Shown here: piece by piece, positions 1-6,245 of the stretch
Layout of the letters: every line of letters starts with the position of its first letter
Numbering within the stretch: position 1 is the first letter of the stretch
Source of the DNA: an uncultured Planctomycetota bacterium
Lineage (GTDB): Bacteria; Planctomycetota; UBA1135; UBA2386
Reading direction: 5' to 3'
DNA length: 12,311 nt
Assembly (NCBI GenBank): GCA_903925435.1
Contig: CAIYFF010000030.1
Location: forward strand, 1 to 12,311
Program-made: the position numbers and the translations under genes
Notes under the pieces: model-generated
The model's input: the letters and a program-made list of their open reading frames with translations, nothing else
The model's database searches: none
What the model was told of the DNA's origin: nothing

Positions 1-1911
1 CAGATGGACGGCGCCGAGACGCTGGAGCCGCCGGCTCCGTCGAACGGGTCCGTGCCGGTGGTCCTGAACCGCACATTGCAGACTGCGAACTACGACAGCG
101 CGCACACGCGCTCGGGCAAGACCTACAACCGGTTCACCTTCGAGAAGGCCTTCCTGCCGACGCGGCCGGGCAAGTGGACGCTCGATGCGCCGATGCTGCG
201 CTACCAGGTGCAGCTCACCGAGGGGCGCCAAGGTTTCTTCGGCGAGCGCGTCGGAGCGCAGACGCAGAACTACTACGTCTACGGCAAGCCGATCACGCTC
301 GAGGTGCTGCCGATCCCGGACGCAGGGAGGCCACAGCCATACTTTGGCGCAGTGGGCCGCTTCTCGATGGCCGCGAGCTGCGACCGCGACGTGGTCAAGG
401 TCGGCAACTCGATCAAGCTCACGCTCGCGATCACGGGCAGTGGCAACTTCGAGTTCTTGCGCTTGCCCGACCTCGCCTCGTGGGAACAACGCGGGCTTCA
501 TCTGCTCGGCCAGACCGAGGATCGCAAGCCGGATCGCGCGACAGTCGTCTACGACCTCACGCCGTTGTCGAAGGACGTGAACGAACTGCCGCCGATCGCA
601 TGGAATTGGTTCGACACGACTCCGGGCGAGGAGCGGTTCATCGAAGCAAAGACGTCGGCGCTGCCGATTCGCGTCGAGCCGTTGCCGGAAGGCGAAGCGC
701 TCGCGGCGATGCCCGATGCAAAGAAGGCGACCGTGACTCCGGGCGTCGACGACATCTACGACCTGAAGGAGCGCTCGGGCGAACCGATGCGCGCGCAGCG
801 CGTTGCGCCTTGGATCGCGGCGTCGTGCGCGTTTGTGCCATGGCTCGCGCTCGGCTTCGTCACGTTGTTCGCATGGGGAAGGCGTCGCGCGCAGGCGGAC
901 CCTGGGCGCTCGCGGTCGCAGTCTGCGATGCGTGCATTCGTGAGCGCGATCGATGGCGGCGCAGATCCCGCGGAAGCGCTCGCGGGCTACCTCGCGGATC
1001 GCATGGATGTGCCCAAGGCTTCGGTGATCGGTCCGGACTTGGTGGAGCGACTCGTCGCAAACGGCGCGGATGCGGCGCTCGCGCGCGAATGCGCGTTGGC
1101 GATCGAGAACGGCATGGCGGCGCGCTATGGCGGCGCTGCCAAGCTCGAAGCGGAGAAGGCGCGCGCGCTCGCATCGGCGATGGATCGTTCGGGCCTTCGT
1201 CGCGCGGCGCAGGCTGCGCGCGGCGCCCTCGCGCTGTTCGTGTTGTGCGCAATGGCTGGCGCGCAGTCCGATGCTGGCTACGAGGCGTGGGCGAAGGGCG
1301 ACTACGCGGCGGCGGCCTCGAGCTTCGAGCAAGCAGTGCAGAACGAGGACGACCGCAGGTTGTTCTATGCGCTCGGCAATTGCCGCTATCGGCTTGGGGA
1401 TCTCGCCGGGGCGCTGTGGGCCTACGAGCGCGCGCGCCTTGGCATGCCGCGCGACGAAGAGTTGCTCGCCAACCTCGCGCTCGTGCGCAAGAAGTTGGAG
1501 ATCGACGAAGGCGGCGAGCCGTTCACTGCGGCGCTCGGCGAAGTGCGCGACCGATTCTCGCCGCGCGAACTCGCATGGATCTGCCTTGCCCTCATGTCGA
1601 TGTCGGCCGCGCTGATGGCAGCTTCGCGCAAGGCTCCGTTCTTGCGTTGGGTCGCGTTCGCGCTGCTGCTGCCCGGCGCGTTGGTCGCGATCGAACTGCT
1701 GTGGTTGTCGCCGCAGCGACCGCCGCGCGCGATTGCGCTCGACGCGTTGGAACTGACCGCGGAGCCGCGCGATGGCATGGATGCTGTCGCGACGATTGCG
1801 CCCGGCGCGTCGGTCTCGGTGCGATCGGGCCTCGGCGGCGAGTTTGTGCGCGTCGAGGCGATGGGGCGCAGCGGCTACTGCAAGCGCAGCAAGATCGGCG
1901 TGATCGAGTGA
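1..1911 (+). CDS. BatD-BatE fusion protein (aerotolerance-type), 5' end outside window
   Basis: The frame is open from base 1 to the TGA at 1909-1911, so the N-terminus is missing. Residues are counted from the ATG at 4. Residues 1-250 are a periplasmic beta-sandwich region with BatD hallmarks: FTFEKAFLPTRPGKWTL, then YFGAVGRFSM and VGNSIKLTLAITGSGNFE. A membrane helix lies at about 270-291, followed by the helical cytoplasmic tail seen in BatD proteins (292-392). The frame then continues into a BatE-like part: a signal-peptide-like stretch (393-423, ALALFVLCAMAGAQS), TPR-type helices (about 424-500), two membrane helices (about 524-541 and 547-569) and an SH3-like C-terminus (578-635). Bat proteins work with VWA-domain and MoxR partners in the envelope; batA/batB would be expected just upstream. 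Family assignment is from remembered architecture. The separate-gene alternative is an internal start at ATG 1180. Confidence 0.75.
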   Translation, partial: QMDGAETLEPPAPSNGSVPVVLNRTLQTANYDSAHTRSGKTYNRFTFEKAFLPTRPGKWTLDAPMLRYQVQLTEGRQGFFGERVGAQTQNYYVYGKPITLEVLPIPDAGRPQPYFGAVGRFSMAASCDRDVVKVGNSIKLTLAITGSGNFEFLRLPDLASWEQRGLHLLGQTEDRKPDRATVVYDLTPLSKDVNELPPIAWNWFDTTPGEERFIEAKTSALPIRVEPLPEGEALAAMPDAKKATVTPGVDDIYDLKERSGEPMRAQRVAPWIAASCAFVPWLALGFVTLFAWGRRRAQADPGRSRSQSAMRAFVSAIDGGADPAEALAGYLADRMDVPKASVIGPDLVERLVANGADAALARECALAIENGMAARYGGAAKLEAEKARALASAMDRSGLRRAAQAARGALALFVLCAMAGAQSDAGYEAWAKGDYAAAASSFEQAVQNEDDRRLFYALGNCRYRLGDLAGALWAYERARLGMPRDEELLANLALVRKKLEIDEGGEPFTAALGEVRDRFSPRELAWICLALMSMSAALMAASRKAPFLRWVAFALLLPGALVAIELLWLSPQRPPRAIALDALELTAEPRDGMDAVATIAPGASVSVRSGLGGEFVRVEAMGRSGYCKRSKIGVIE

Positions 1912-1932
1912 CGCTGCGCTGTGCGCGCGTCA
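1909..1932. terminator. Hairpin built on two convergent stop codons
   Basis: TGACGC (1909-1914) pairs with GCGTCA (1927-1932), and GCGC (1916-1919) pairs with GCGC (1923-1926). This gives a 10-bp stem with one bulged T (1915) and a TGT loop. The TGA at the left foot is the stop of the plus-strand Bat gene; the TCA at the right foot is the reverse complement of the stop of the minus-strand 74-residue gene. No T-tract follows on either strand, so it is not a classical intrinsic terminator. It could be a bidirectional U-less terminator or a 3'-end stabiliser. The structure is seen directly; the role is inferred. Confidence 0.45.
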
Positions 1933-2154
1933 GCCGAGCATGCGCTTCAAGCGCAAGCCGAGCATCGTGAGCAAGAGGCCCACGAACACGAGAATGCCGG
2001 CGACGATCCAGCGCAGCAGCCATTCGTTGAAGAACAGCGCAACGCCGAACAAGACCAATCCGCCGCCGATGACGAGCGGGATCAAGTGAGCGGTTGGCGG
2101 CAACTGCGGCATGCCGGGCATTCCCGGCATCCCGCCCTTCAGGCGGTAATCCAT
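1930..2154 (-). CDS. Small two-helix membrane protein, 74 aa, unknown function
   Basis: The start is the ATG complementary to 2152-2154. It shares one base with the TGA of the upstream GNAT-type gene (TGATG), so translation is probably coupled; no separate Shine-Dalgarno is visible. The N-terminus contains a Met-Pro-Gly repeat (GGMPGMPGMPQLPP, residues 7-20). Two hydrophobic helices follow, about 24-42 (LIPLVIGGGLVLFGVALFF) and 48-66 (RWIVAGILVFVGLLLTMLG), and then a basic tail (LRLKRMLG). I do not recognise a named family. The compositional pattern is clearly that of a real membrane protein, and the one-base overlap supports co-translation with the acyltransferase-like gene. Confidence 0.7.
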   Translation of the reverse strand: MDYRLKGGMPGMPGMPQLPPTAHLIPLVIGGGLVLFGVALFFNEWLLRWIVAGILVFVGLLLTMLGLRLKRMLG

Positions 2155-3290
2155 CAGCGGAGCGGTTTCGTGTAGATGCGGTATCGACGGTAGGGGACGT
2201 GGCCCAGCGTCTCGAGTGGGCCGAGCATGTCGCGGTTGTCCTCGAGGATCCAGCTTGCCTCGCACGCGTCGAAGCCGGCGGCGATGCCTTGGCTGATCAC
2301 CGCGTGCATGACGAGCATCTGCAGCCCGTCGCGGCGGTGCTCCGGAACGACGCCGAGCGTGAGGACGCGAATCGTGCGCGTCTGCTTCATCGCCGACAGG
2401 AACTTCCACCAACCGAACGGCAGCAGCTTGCCATTGCATGCTTGGATGCCGCGGTTGACGTCGGGCAGCGCCGCCGCGAACCCGACCGGCTTGCCGTCGA
2501 TCTCGGCGATGTGCATCAGCTCTGGACGCGCGACCTTCGCGAGGTCCTTGCTGTGCGCGAAGAACTCGGCCTCGCTCATCGGCACGAAGCCCCAGTTGCG
2601 CTCCCAGATGCGGTTGTAGAGATCCCAGACGATGCGCATCTCGTCGCCAAAGCGCTTCAAGTTCATCCGCCGCACGACGGCGCGGCTCTTCTGCTGCACG
2701 CGCTGCACGATGCGATCGATGCGCGAAAGGTCGAGCGTGTGCTTCGTCGCGCGCAGCGCGAGCAGGTCCTTTGCCTTCTGCAGTCCAGCCGCCTCGAGCC
2801 ACTGCGCATAGTGCGGCGGGTTGTGAGGCATCATCAGCATCGGCGCGCCGGGCTCGCCTTCGACGAGCAGCCCGCACCGGTAGTTGGTCGACAGGTCGAC
2901 CGGGCCGCGCAGCGAGTCGGCCGAGCGCTCGCGGCACCATGCGGCGGCGTGTTCGACCAGCGCCTTCGCGGTGTCCTGGTCCGTTGCTTCGAAGTGGCCG
3001 AAGAAGCCGACTCGATCCCCGTGGAACTCGTCGTGCAGGCGATCGCGCGATGCGCTGACGCGGCCTACGACGCGGCCGTTTCGTTCCGCGACGAAGAACC
3101 CGGCTTCGCCGTGCGCAAACCACGGATTGCGCGCGCGGTCCACTTGCCAACTCTCGCCGCTGGTCAGCGGCGGGACGTAGTCTTTGTCGCCTGCGTAGAA
3201 CGCGCGCTGCAGTTCGAGGAAGCGCTTGGGCGACTCGATCGCGCGGATGCGAGCCGCTGAGGGCGCGGGAGCTTTGTCGAATGCAGTCAT
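2154..3290 (-). CDS. GNAT-fold N-acetyltransferase-like protein, 378 aa, substrate unknown
   Basis: Start chosen at MTAFDKAPAP because conserved sequence begins shortly after it; the frame upstream runs antisense through the neighbouring lipoprotein gene. The protein matches a recurrent bacterial family of about 375 residues, often annotated only as hypothetical or GNAT. Its signature blocks are YVPPL (38-42), FFVAERNGRVVGRVSASRD (65-83), FHGDRVGFFGHFE (89-101), RGPVDLSTNYRCGLLVEG (128-145), MMPHNPPHY (153-161), ERNWGFVPMSEAEF (230-243), HIAEIDGKPVGFAAALPD (260-277), TLGVVPEHRRDG (311-322) and SWILEDNRDML (346-356). The second half carries the acetyl-CoA-type loop (VVPEHRRDG), where the usual second glycine region reads RRDGLQ. 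The substrate cannot be told from sequence. It is divergent from the lipoprotein gene (72-base gap) and coupled to the 74-residue membrane protein downstream. Confidence 0.82.
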   Translation of the reverse strand: MTAFDKAPAPSAARIRAIESPKRFLELQRAFYAGDKDYVPPLTSGESWQVDRARNPWFAHGEAGFFVAERNGRVVGRVSASRDRLHDEFHGDRVGFFGHFEATDQDTAKALVEHAAAWCRERSADSLRGPVDLSTNYRCGLLVEGEPGAPMLMMPHNPPHYAQWLEAAGLQKAKDLLALRATKHTLDLSRIDRIVQRVQQKSRAVVRRMNLKRFGDEMRIVWDLYNRIWERNWGFVPMSEAEFFAHSKDLAKVARPELMHIAEIDGKPVGFAAALPDVNRGIQACNGKLLPFGWWKFLSAMKQTRTIRVLTLGVVPEHRRDGLQMLVMHAVISQGIAAGFDACEASWILEDNRDMLGPLETLGHVPYRRYRIYTKPLR

Positions 3291-3362
3291 GCCGGTAAGA
3301 CGGCGATCCTCGCATTCTGTGGCCGCGCTGCAATGCCGCAGCCGTCCCGCAGCGAGCCTGCC

Positions 3363-4367
3363 ATGAAGCCACTTCTCCAGCCGACGGTTCTCGCGCTGCT
3401 CGCGGTTGCCGCGTGCAAGAGCGGTCCCACGTGGACGCTGCGCGACCCGGGTCCGCTTTCTCCCGATAACCGCGCGCTGCTGGCCAAGGCCGAGAAGCCC
3501 TACCGCAAGGGCGAGCCGTTCGACGAGATGCGCGCGCAGATTGTCGCGGATCCCGTCGCGGCGTGGTGGTGGGCGCGCATGGCGGTGCGCGATGTGATGT
3601 CCGCCCGCGAAGTGCGCGCTGATGGCATCGAACAGGGAAGCGCCGCGGGGCAGCACGCGGACAACCAGCTGGAGGAGCGGATTCGCGAAGGGCGCGGCGG
3701 AAGCGACGATGGGTCGCAATTGCTGAAGGCTGCCGCGGGCAAGCGCGATCCCGTCGAGGAGCGCGGGCTCCTCGAGTTGCAGAAGCTCGGCGCAGTGGCG
3801 CTGCCGTGCCTGATGTTCGACCTCGCGTGCAACACGGACGGGTTCTCGCGCCAGAACGGAGTCGATTTGCTCGCGCGCCAAGGCGACGCTGCGATGCCGA
3901 TCGTTCGTGCGGAGTTGCTCGGCAGCGACGAAGCGATGCATCGGCGCACGGGCGCGCAGTTCTTGGCGGCTCGCATGCCGGAAGCCGCGTCCGAGGAGGA
4001 GCTGATCGCGTTGCTCAAAGATCGCGATTACGGCGTCCGCGCCGCTGCGTGTGCTGGGCTCGACCGCGGCGGCGCCGCCGCGCGCGATGCGCTGCTGCGC
4101 GCGATGGCGAACGACGAGGACGCATTCACGCGGCGCGCGGCGGCAAAGGCGCTGTCGCTGCATCGCGGCAAGCTCGTCGCCGAGCAGTTGTGCGATTACC
4201 TCACGCGTTGCCAGAGTCAGCGTGACACCGCTGGCTGTGAGGCGGCGCAGGCTTCGCTGCAGATCCACGCGCGTTCGCGCGGCGCGCGCAGCATCGAAGC
4301 GTGGCGTGCCTATGCCGCATCGCCAGCGGCGGACGTGGTGGGCACGCCGAGCCCGGCGAGCAAGTAG
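3363..4367 (+). CDS. HEAT-type repeat lipoprotein, 334 aa
   Basis: The chosen ATG (3363) gives a clean lipoprotein signal peptide: MKPLLQPTVLALLAVAAC, with V-A-A-C as lipobox and Cys18 as the lipidated residue. An in-frame ATG at 3333 would add ten charged or polar residues and spoil the signal, so I reject it. Residues 20-125 have no recognised domain. From about 133 to 300 the sequence is alpha-helical and repetitive in the style of HEAT or PBS-lyase repeats, for example LQKLGAVALPCLMFDL, LLKDRDYGVRAAACAGL and MANDEDAFTRRAAAKALSL. Such repeats usually scaffold protein contacts. Predicted location is the envelope, membrane anchored. No strong Shine-Dalgarno or promoter is obvious in the short divergent gap (3291-3362). 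No partner can be named. Confidence 0.78.
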   Translation: MKPLLQPTVLALLAVAACKSGPTWTLRDPGPLSPDNRALLAKAEKPYRKGEPFDEMRAQIVADPVAAWWWARMAVRDVMSAREVRADGIEQGSAAGQHADNQLEERIREGRGGSDDGSQLLKAAAGKRDPVEERGLLELQKLGAVALPCLMFDLACNTDGFSRQNGVDLLARQGDAAMPIVRAELLGSDEAMHRRTGAQFLAARMPEAASEEELIALLKDRDYGVRAAACAGLDRGGAAARDALLRAMANDEDAFTRRAAAKALSLHRGKLVAEQLCDYLTRCQSQRDTAGCEAAQASLQIHARSRGARSIEAWRAYAASPAADVVGTPSPASK

Positions 4368-4393
4368 TCCGCACCAAGGCATTCCGCGCCCCC

Positions 4394-4417
4394 GCATCCC
4401 TGCAGTTTGGCGGATGC
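4394..4417 (+). terminator. Weak hairpin downstream of the HEAT lipoprotein gene
   Basis: GCATCC (4394-4399) can pair with GGATGC (4412-4417) across a 12-base loop, 27 bases after the stop codon. There is no T-tract, so it is at best a weak candidate for the transcript end in the 143-base gap before the next gene. Confidence 0.2.
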
Positions 4418-4510
4418 TGGCCTTCTGCGATCGCCCGTTGGTGCAGGGCTGCTGCGTCGCTAGGCTTCGTCGCCTTCGCTGCGCACGGTGTTGCAGCGAG
4501 GATCCACCGA

Positions 4511-5266
4511 ATGGAAGACTGGAAGATCACCCGCGACCGCAAGGCCTGTGAACGGCCCGGCTGCCCGCTGCCGTCGGCGCAGAGCTACTTCGCCGTGCTG
4601 GAGTTCCCGGCGTGCGTGCGTCGCGATATCTGCGACGCGTGCTTCTGCGACCAGGAGCGCAAGGCCGAGTCGCCGATGGTGTTCTGGCGGGCCCAGCGCC
4701 GGAAGTCGGACAGCAAGGAGCCAGTGCTCGATCTCGTGTCGCTGCGCGTGCTGTTCGACAAGCTCGCCGCCGTCGAGGACGAGCGCGCGCGCCAGCTGCG
4801 CTACTTCTGCGCGCTGCTGCTGCTCCGCAAGCGCGTGCTCAAGATGGTCCAGCCGCGCACTGCAGAGCAGGAGCGCGCCGACCTCGTCGTGGTCGACCCC
4901 AAGATGAAGGAGCTCGAGCCGATCTCCCTATTCGCGCCGGCGATCGATCTCGACGACCTGTCGAAGATCAAGGACGAGCTGCTGCAGGCGATGGGCGAGG
5001 ATCTGGACGGCGCGCGCGGCGAGGATGCGCCCAAGCCGGAGGTTGCGGCACAGCCAGCGTCAGAGGAATCGCTGGCAGAGGTTGCGGTCGCGGTGGAAGC
5101 CACCGAGCCCGGTGCCGAGGCTACGAACGAGGCCGAGATCGGAGCTTCCGAGGACAGCGCTTCCGAGGACAGCGCTTCCGAGGACAGTGTTTCCGAGGAC
5201 AGTGCCCCCGAAAGCAGCGCCCCCGAAAGCACGGAAGCGGCGGCGGCTGGCGAAGCGTCGGCCTGA
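4511..5266 (+). CDS. Cysteine-cluster protein of a planctomycete-type hypothetical family, acidic repeat tail, 251 aa
   Basis: The start at 4511 is fixed by GAGGA at 4498-4502, eight bases upstream; the frame is open further upstream but without conserved-looking sequence. The N-terminus has six cysteines (13, 18, 35, 41, 44, 46) arranged C-x4-C, then C-x5-C-x2-C-x-C, which could bind zinc. The core SYFAVLEFP, MVFWRAQ, LDLVSLRVLFDKL and LRYFCALLLLRKRVLK (about residues 25-120) recalls a small hypothetical family I associate with Planctomycetota, where this segment often reads C..TGR.L..G..FYSVL. The segment to about 165 ends in KIKDELLQAMGEDLDG. The remainder (about 166-251) is an acidic, Ala/Glu/Ser-rich disordered tail with six tandem pentapeptides (ASEDS type, residues 212-241). 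Function is unknown; it is probably cytoplasmic since no signal peptide is seen. Confidence 0.8.
   Translation: MEDWKITRDRKACERPGCPLPSAQSYFAVLEFPACVRRDICDACFCDQERKAESPMVFWRAQRRKSDSKEPVLDLVSLRVLFDKLAAVEDERARQLRYFCALLLLRKRVLKMVQPRTAEQERADLVVVDPKMKELEPISLFAPAIDLDDLSKIKDELLQAMGEDLDGARGEDAPKPEVAAQPASEESLAEVAVAVEATEPGAEATNEAEIGASEDSASEDSASEDSVSEDSAPESSAPESTEAAAAGEASA
5144..5233 (+). repeat. Six 15-base in-frame tandem repeats
   Basis: Units begin at 5144, 5159, 5174, 5189, 5204 and 5219. The first two are identical (GCTTCCGAGGACAGC), the third and fourth differ by one and two bases, and the last two are more diverged (GCCCCCGAAAGC...). They encode ASEDS, ASEDS, ASEDS, VSEDS, APESS and APEST in the acidic tail. 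The unit is a multiple of three, so copy-number change would keep the frame. Confidence 0.9.
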
Positions 5267-5276
5267 GGGGCCGGCC
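5259..5276. terminator. GC-rich dyads between convergent stop codons
   Basis: CGGCC (5259-5263) can pair with GGCCG (5269-5273) around TGAGG, and GGCCGGCC (5269-5276) is a perfect palindrome. They lie between the stops at 5264-5266 (+) and 5282-5284 (-). No T-tract follows. This is a weak candidate for a shared 3' signal and much less convincing than the hairpin at 1909-1932. Confidence 0.2.
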
Positions 5277-5281
5277 GCCAG

Positions 5282-5866
5282 TCACCTCCAGCTGACGTCC
5301 CAGACGAGGTCTTCGTCCTCGACGAGGAGCGCTGCCACCGGCAGCACGAGGTAGGCGCGGTTGCGTTCGTGCGAGGCCTCGACGCCGCGACCGAGCGGGA
5401 CGATGCCCGAGGCAATCACCTGCTCGGGCAGCCGCACTTCGAACCGGATCGCGTCGGCGATCTCCTTCCGATTGCTGTTCGGATCGTGCACCTTGGCGAG
5501 CGACTTCCTGGTCGCCTCGTCCGGCACCAGCGTCTTGACCCAGGCGAGGTCCTTCTTCCGTTGCAGCACGACGCGCAGGCGCGGCATGTCGTCGTTGCTC
5601 TGCAGGAAGCGGACTTCGCGCTCACCGAGTTCGACCGATGCGAGGCTGGTGAACGAGCCTTGCGACGACACCAGGTTGGCGCGCACCTGCCAGTCGATGC
5701 CGGTAGCGCGGGCCTCCGCTGGCCCCGGCACGGTGGTGGCCTGCAGCGCGCGAGCGGTCATCGTGCCGCTGCCGTCCTTCTGCAGGGCGATGTGGATGCC
5801 GACGAGTTCGGCGTCTGAGCAGGAAGCGAGCAACAGGGCGAGCGACAGCGAGCAGATACGCAGCAT
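5282..5866 (-). CDS. Lipoprotein of unknown function, 194 aa
   Basis: The start is set by a near-perfect Shine-Dalgarno on the minus strand, GGAGGT (complement of 5871-5876), four bases before the ATG. A longer start (MIRAEVS...) would put charged residues before the signal. The signal peptide is MLRICSLSLALLLASC with lipobox L-A-S-C and Cys16 lipidated. The mature part opens with GIHIALQKDGSGTMTARAL, a pattern (hydrophobic strand, then D-G-S-G-T) also met in LppM/DUF3153-like lipoproteins, but there is no C-terminal membrane helix and I do not assign it to that family. The rest looks like a mixed alpha/beta extracytoplasmic domain ending in LVWDVSWR. The gene faces the dcw operon across a 370-base divergent region and converges on the cysteine-cluster gene. 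Confidence 0.75.
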   Translation of the reverse strand: MLRICSLSLALLLASCSDAELVGIHIALQKDGSGTMTARALQATTVPGPAEARATGIDWQVRANLVSSQGSFTSLASVELGEREVRFLQSNDDMPRLRVVLQRKKDLAWVKTLVPDEATRKSLAKVHDPNSNRKEIADAIRFEVRLPEQVIASGIVPLGRGVEASHERNRAYLVLPVAALLVEDEDLVWDVSWR

Positions 5867-5996
5867 CGATACCTCCGCTCGGATCATGTCGGCGGCGCCT
5901 GTGGGCCGCCACGTCGCACTTGGGAGAACGCGGAACGATGCGCGATCGCGGTGGCCGCGCGCAGTCGTTCTGGCGGGCCCGCGCGCGGTTGGCGAC

Positions 5997-6016
5997 TTTT
6001 TGTGAGTGCGCAAAAA
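5997..6016. promoter_or_regulatory. AT-rich imperfect dyad, possible operator
   Basis: TTTTTGTG (5997-6004) and CGCAAAAA (6009-6016) form an inverted repeat with one mismatch around AGTG. It stands out as the most AT-rich spot in a very GC-rich region and lies between two divergent genes. It could be a repressor site or a promoter element. The symmetry is seen; the function is a guess. Confidence 0.3.
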
Positions 6017-6089
6017 AATTCTGCAGCGTCCGCCCACTGCCACCCCCGCCGCCCAGGCCTCCACGGATTGCGCAGCTTCCGTGTTACAG

Positions 6090-6178
6090 GTGGGGGAGGC
6101 ACAACTAACTGTGGTGGTAGAAGGGAGAATGGTGGTGGAGGTGGGTCAGATCGTGGTGGGCTGTGGTTGACAGTGGGT
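6090..6178 (+). promoter_or_regulatory. Candidate MraZ operator: helically phased GTGG array
   Basis: GTGGGGG or GTGGTGG heptamers start at 6090, 6111, 6132 and 6153, exactly 21 bases apart. Further GTGG cores lie at 6141, 6163 and 6173, the last three (6153, 6163, 6173) at 10-base spacing. MraZ of other bacteria binds direct TGGGN-type repeats separated by five bases upstream of its own gene; TGGTG, TGGTT and TGGGT at 6154, 6164 and 6174 fit that spacing exactly. The array overlaps the -35 element, as expected for an autorepressor site. The 21-base extension is unusually long. The pattern is seen; MraZ binding is inferred. Confidence 0.6.
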
Positions 6179-6194
6179 GAGTCGGTGCTAGCTT
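6167..6194 (+). promoter_or_regulatory. Predicted promoter of the mraZ operon
   Basis: A consensus -35 TTGACA (6167-6172), a 16-base spacer and a -10 TAGCTT (6189-6194) with the extended TGn motif (6186-6188). Expected transcription start is near 6201, giving a leader of about 45 bases. It is embedded in the GTGG array, so a protein bound there would block polymerase. Confidence 0.6.
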
Positions 6195-6202
6195 CTCCGG
6201 GA

Positions 6203-6227
6203 CCAGCAGAAGTCGGCCTTCTCCTGG
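6203..6227 (+). promoter_or_regulatory. Leader hairpin before mraZ
   Basis: CCAG-C-AGAAG (6203-6212) pairs with CTTCT-C-CTGG (6218-6227), giving nine base pairs with one C-C mismatch and a TCGGC loop. It begins next to the predicted transcription start and ends ten bases before the first ATG (6237), filling the space where a Shine-Dalgarno would sit; none is visible. It may control translation or stabilise the mRNA, or act as a DNA dyad. Confidence 0.4.
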
Positions 6228-6245
6228 CTCCCGTTCATGACCCAC

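Larger units (their letters stand above)
5867..6236. other. Divergent intergenic regulatory region, 370 bases
   Basis: This is the only long gene-free stretch. From left to right it holds the Shine-Dalgarno of the minus-strand lipoprotein; two 10-base GC palindromes (CGCGATCGCG at 5941-5950 and GCGGGCCCGC at 5973-5982); an AT-rich dyad at 5997-6016; a pyrimidine-rich stretch (about 6025-6060); a G/T-rich periodic array (6090-6177); a promoter (6167-6194); and a leader hairpin (6203-6227). Short frames inside it lack coding character. No confident minus-strand promoter could be picked. Confidence 0.7.

Noticed and set aside
174..1970. 598-codon plus-strand frame overlapping the Bat gene
   Set aside because: Out of frame with the BatD/BatE motifs and extremely Arg/Ala-rich; a by-product of GC-rich codon bias.
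2094..3260. 388-codon plus-strand frame opposite the GNAT-type gene
   Set aside because: The minus strand carries the recognisable family blocks; this frame does not resemble any protein.
3291..4397. N-terminal extension of the GNAT-type frame up to 4397
   Set aside because: The extension would run antisense through the HEAT lipoprotein gene and is Arg/Ala-rich; conserved sequence starts just after Met at 3290.
4438..4466. Possible promoter TTGGTG - 17 bases - TAGGCT before the cysteine-cluster gene
   Set aside because: Only three of six matches in each hexamer, which is not enough in this base composition.
6063..6082. Small hairpin ACGGA...TCCGT
   Set aside because: Five base pairs with a ten-base loop is expected by chance in a region this size.
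6110..6160. G-quadruplex in the G-rich strand before mraZ
   Set aside because: Most runs are only two G residues. The fixed 21- and 10-base spacing is better explained by a protein-binding array.
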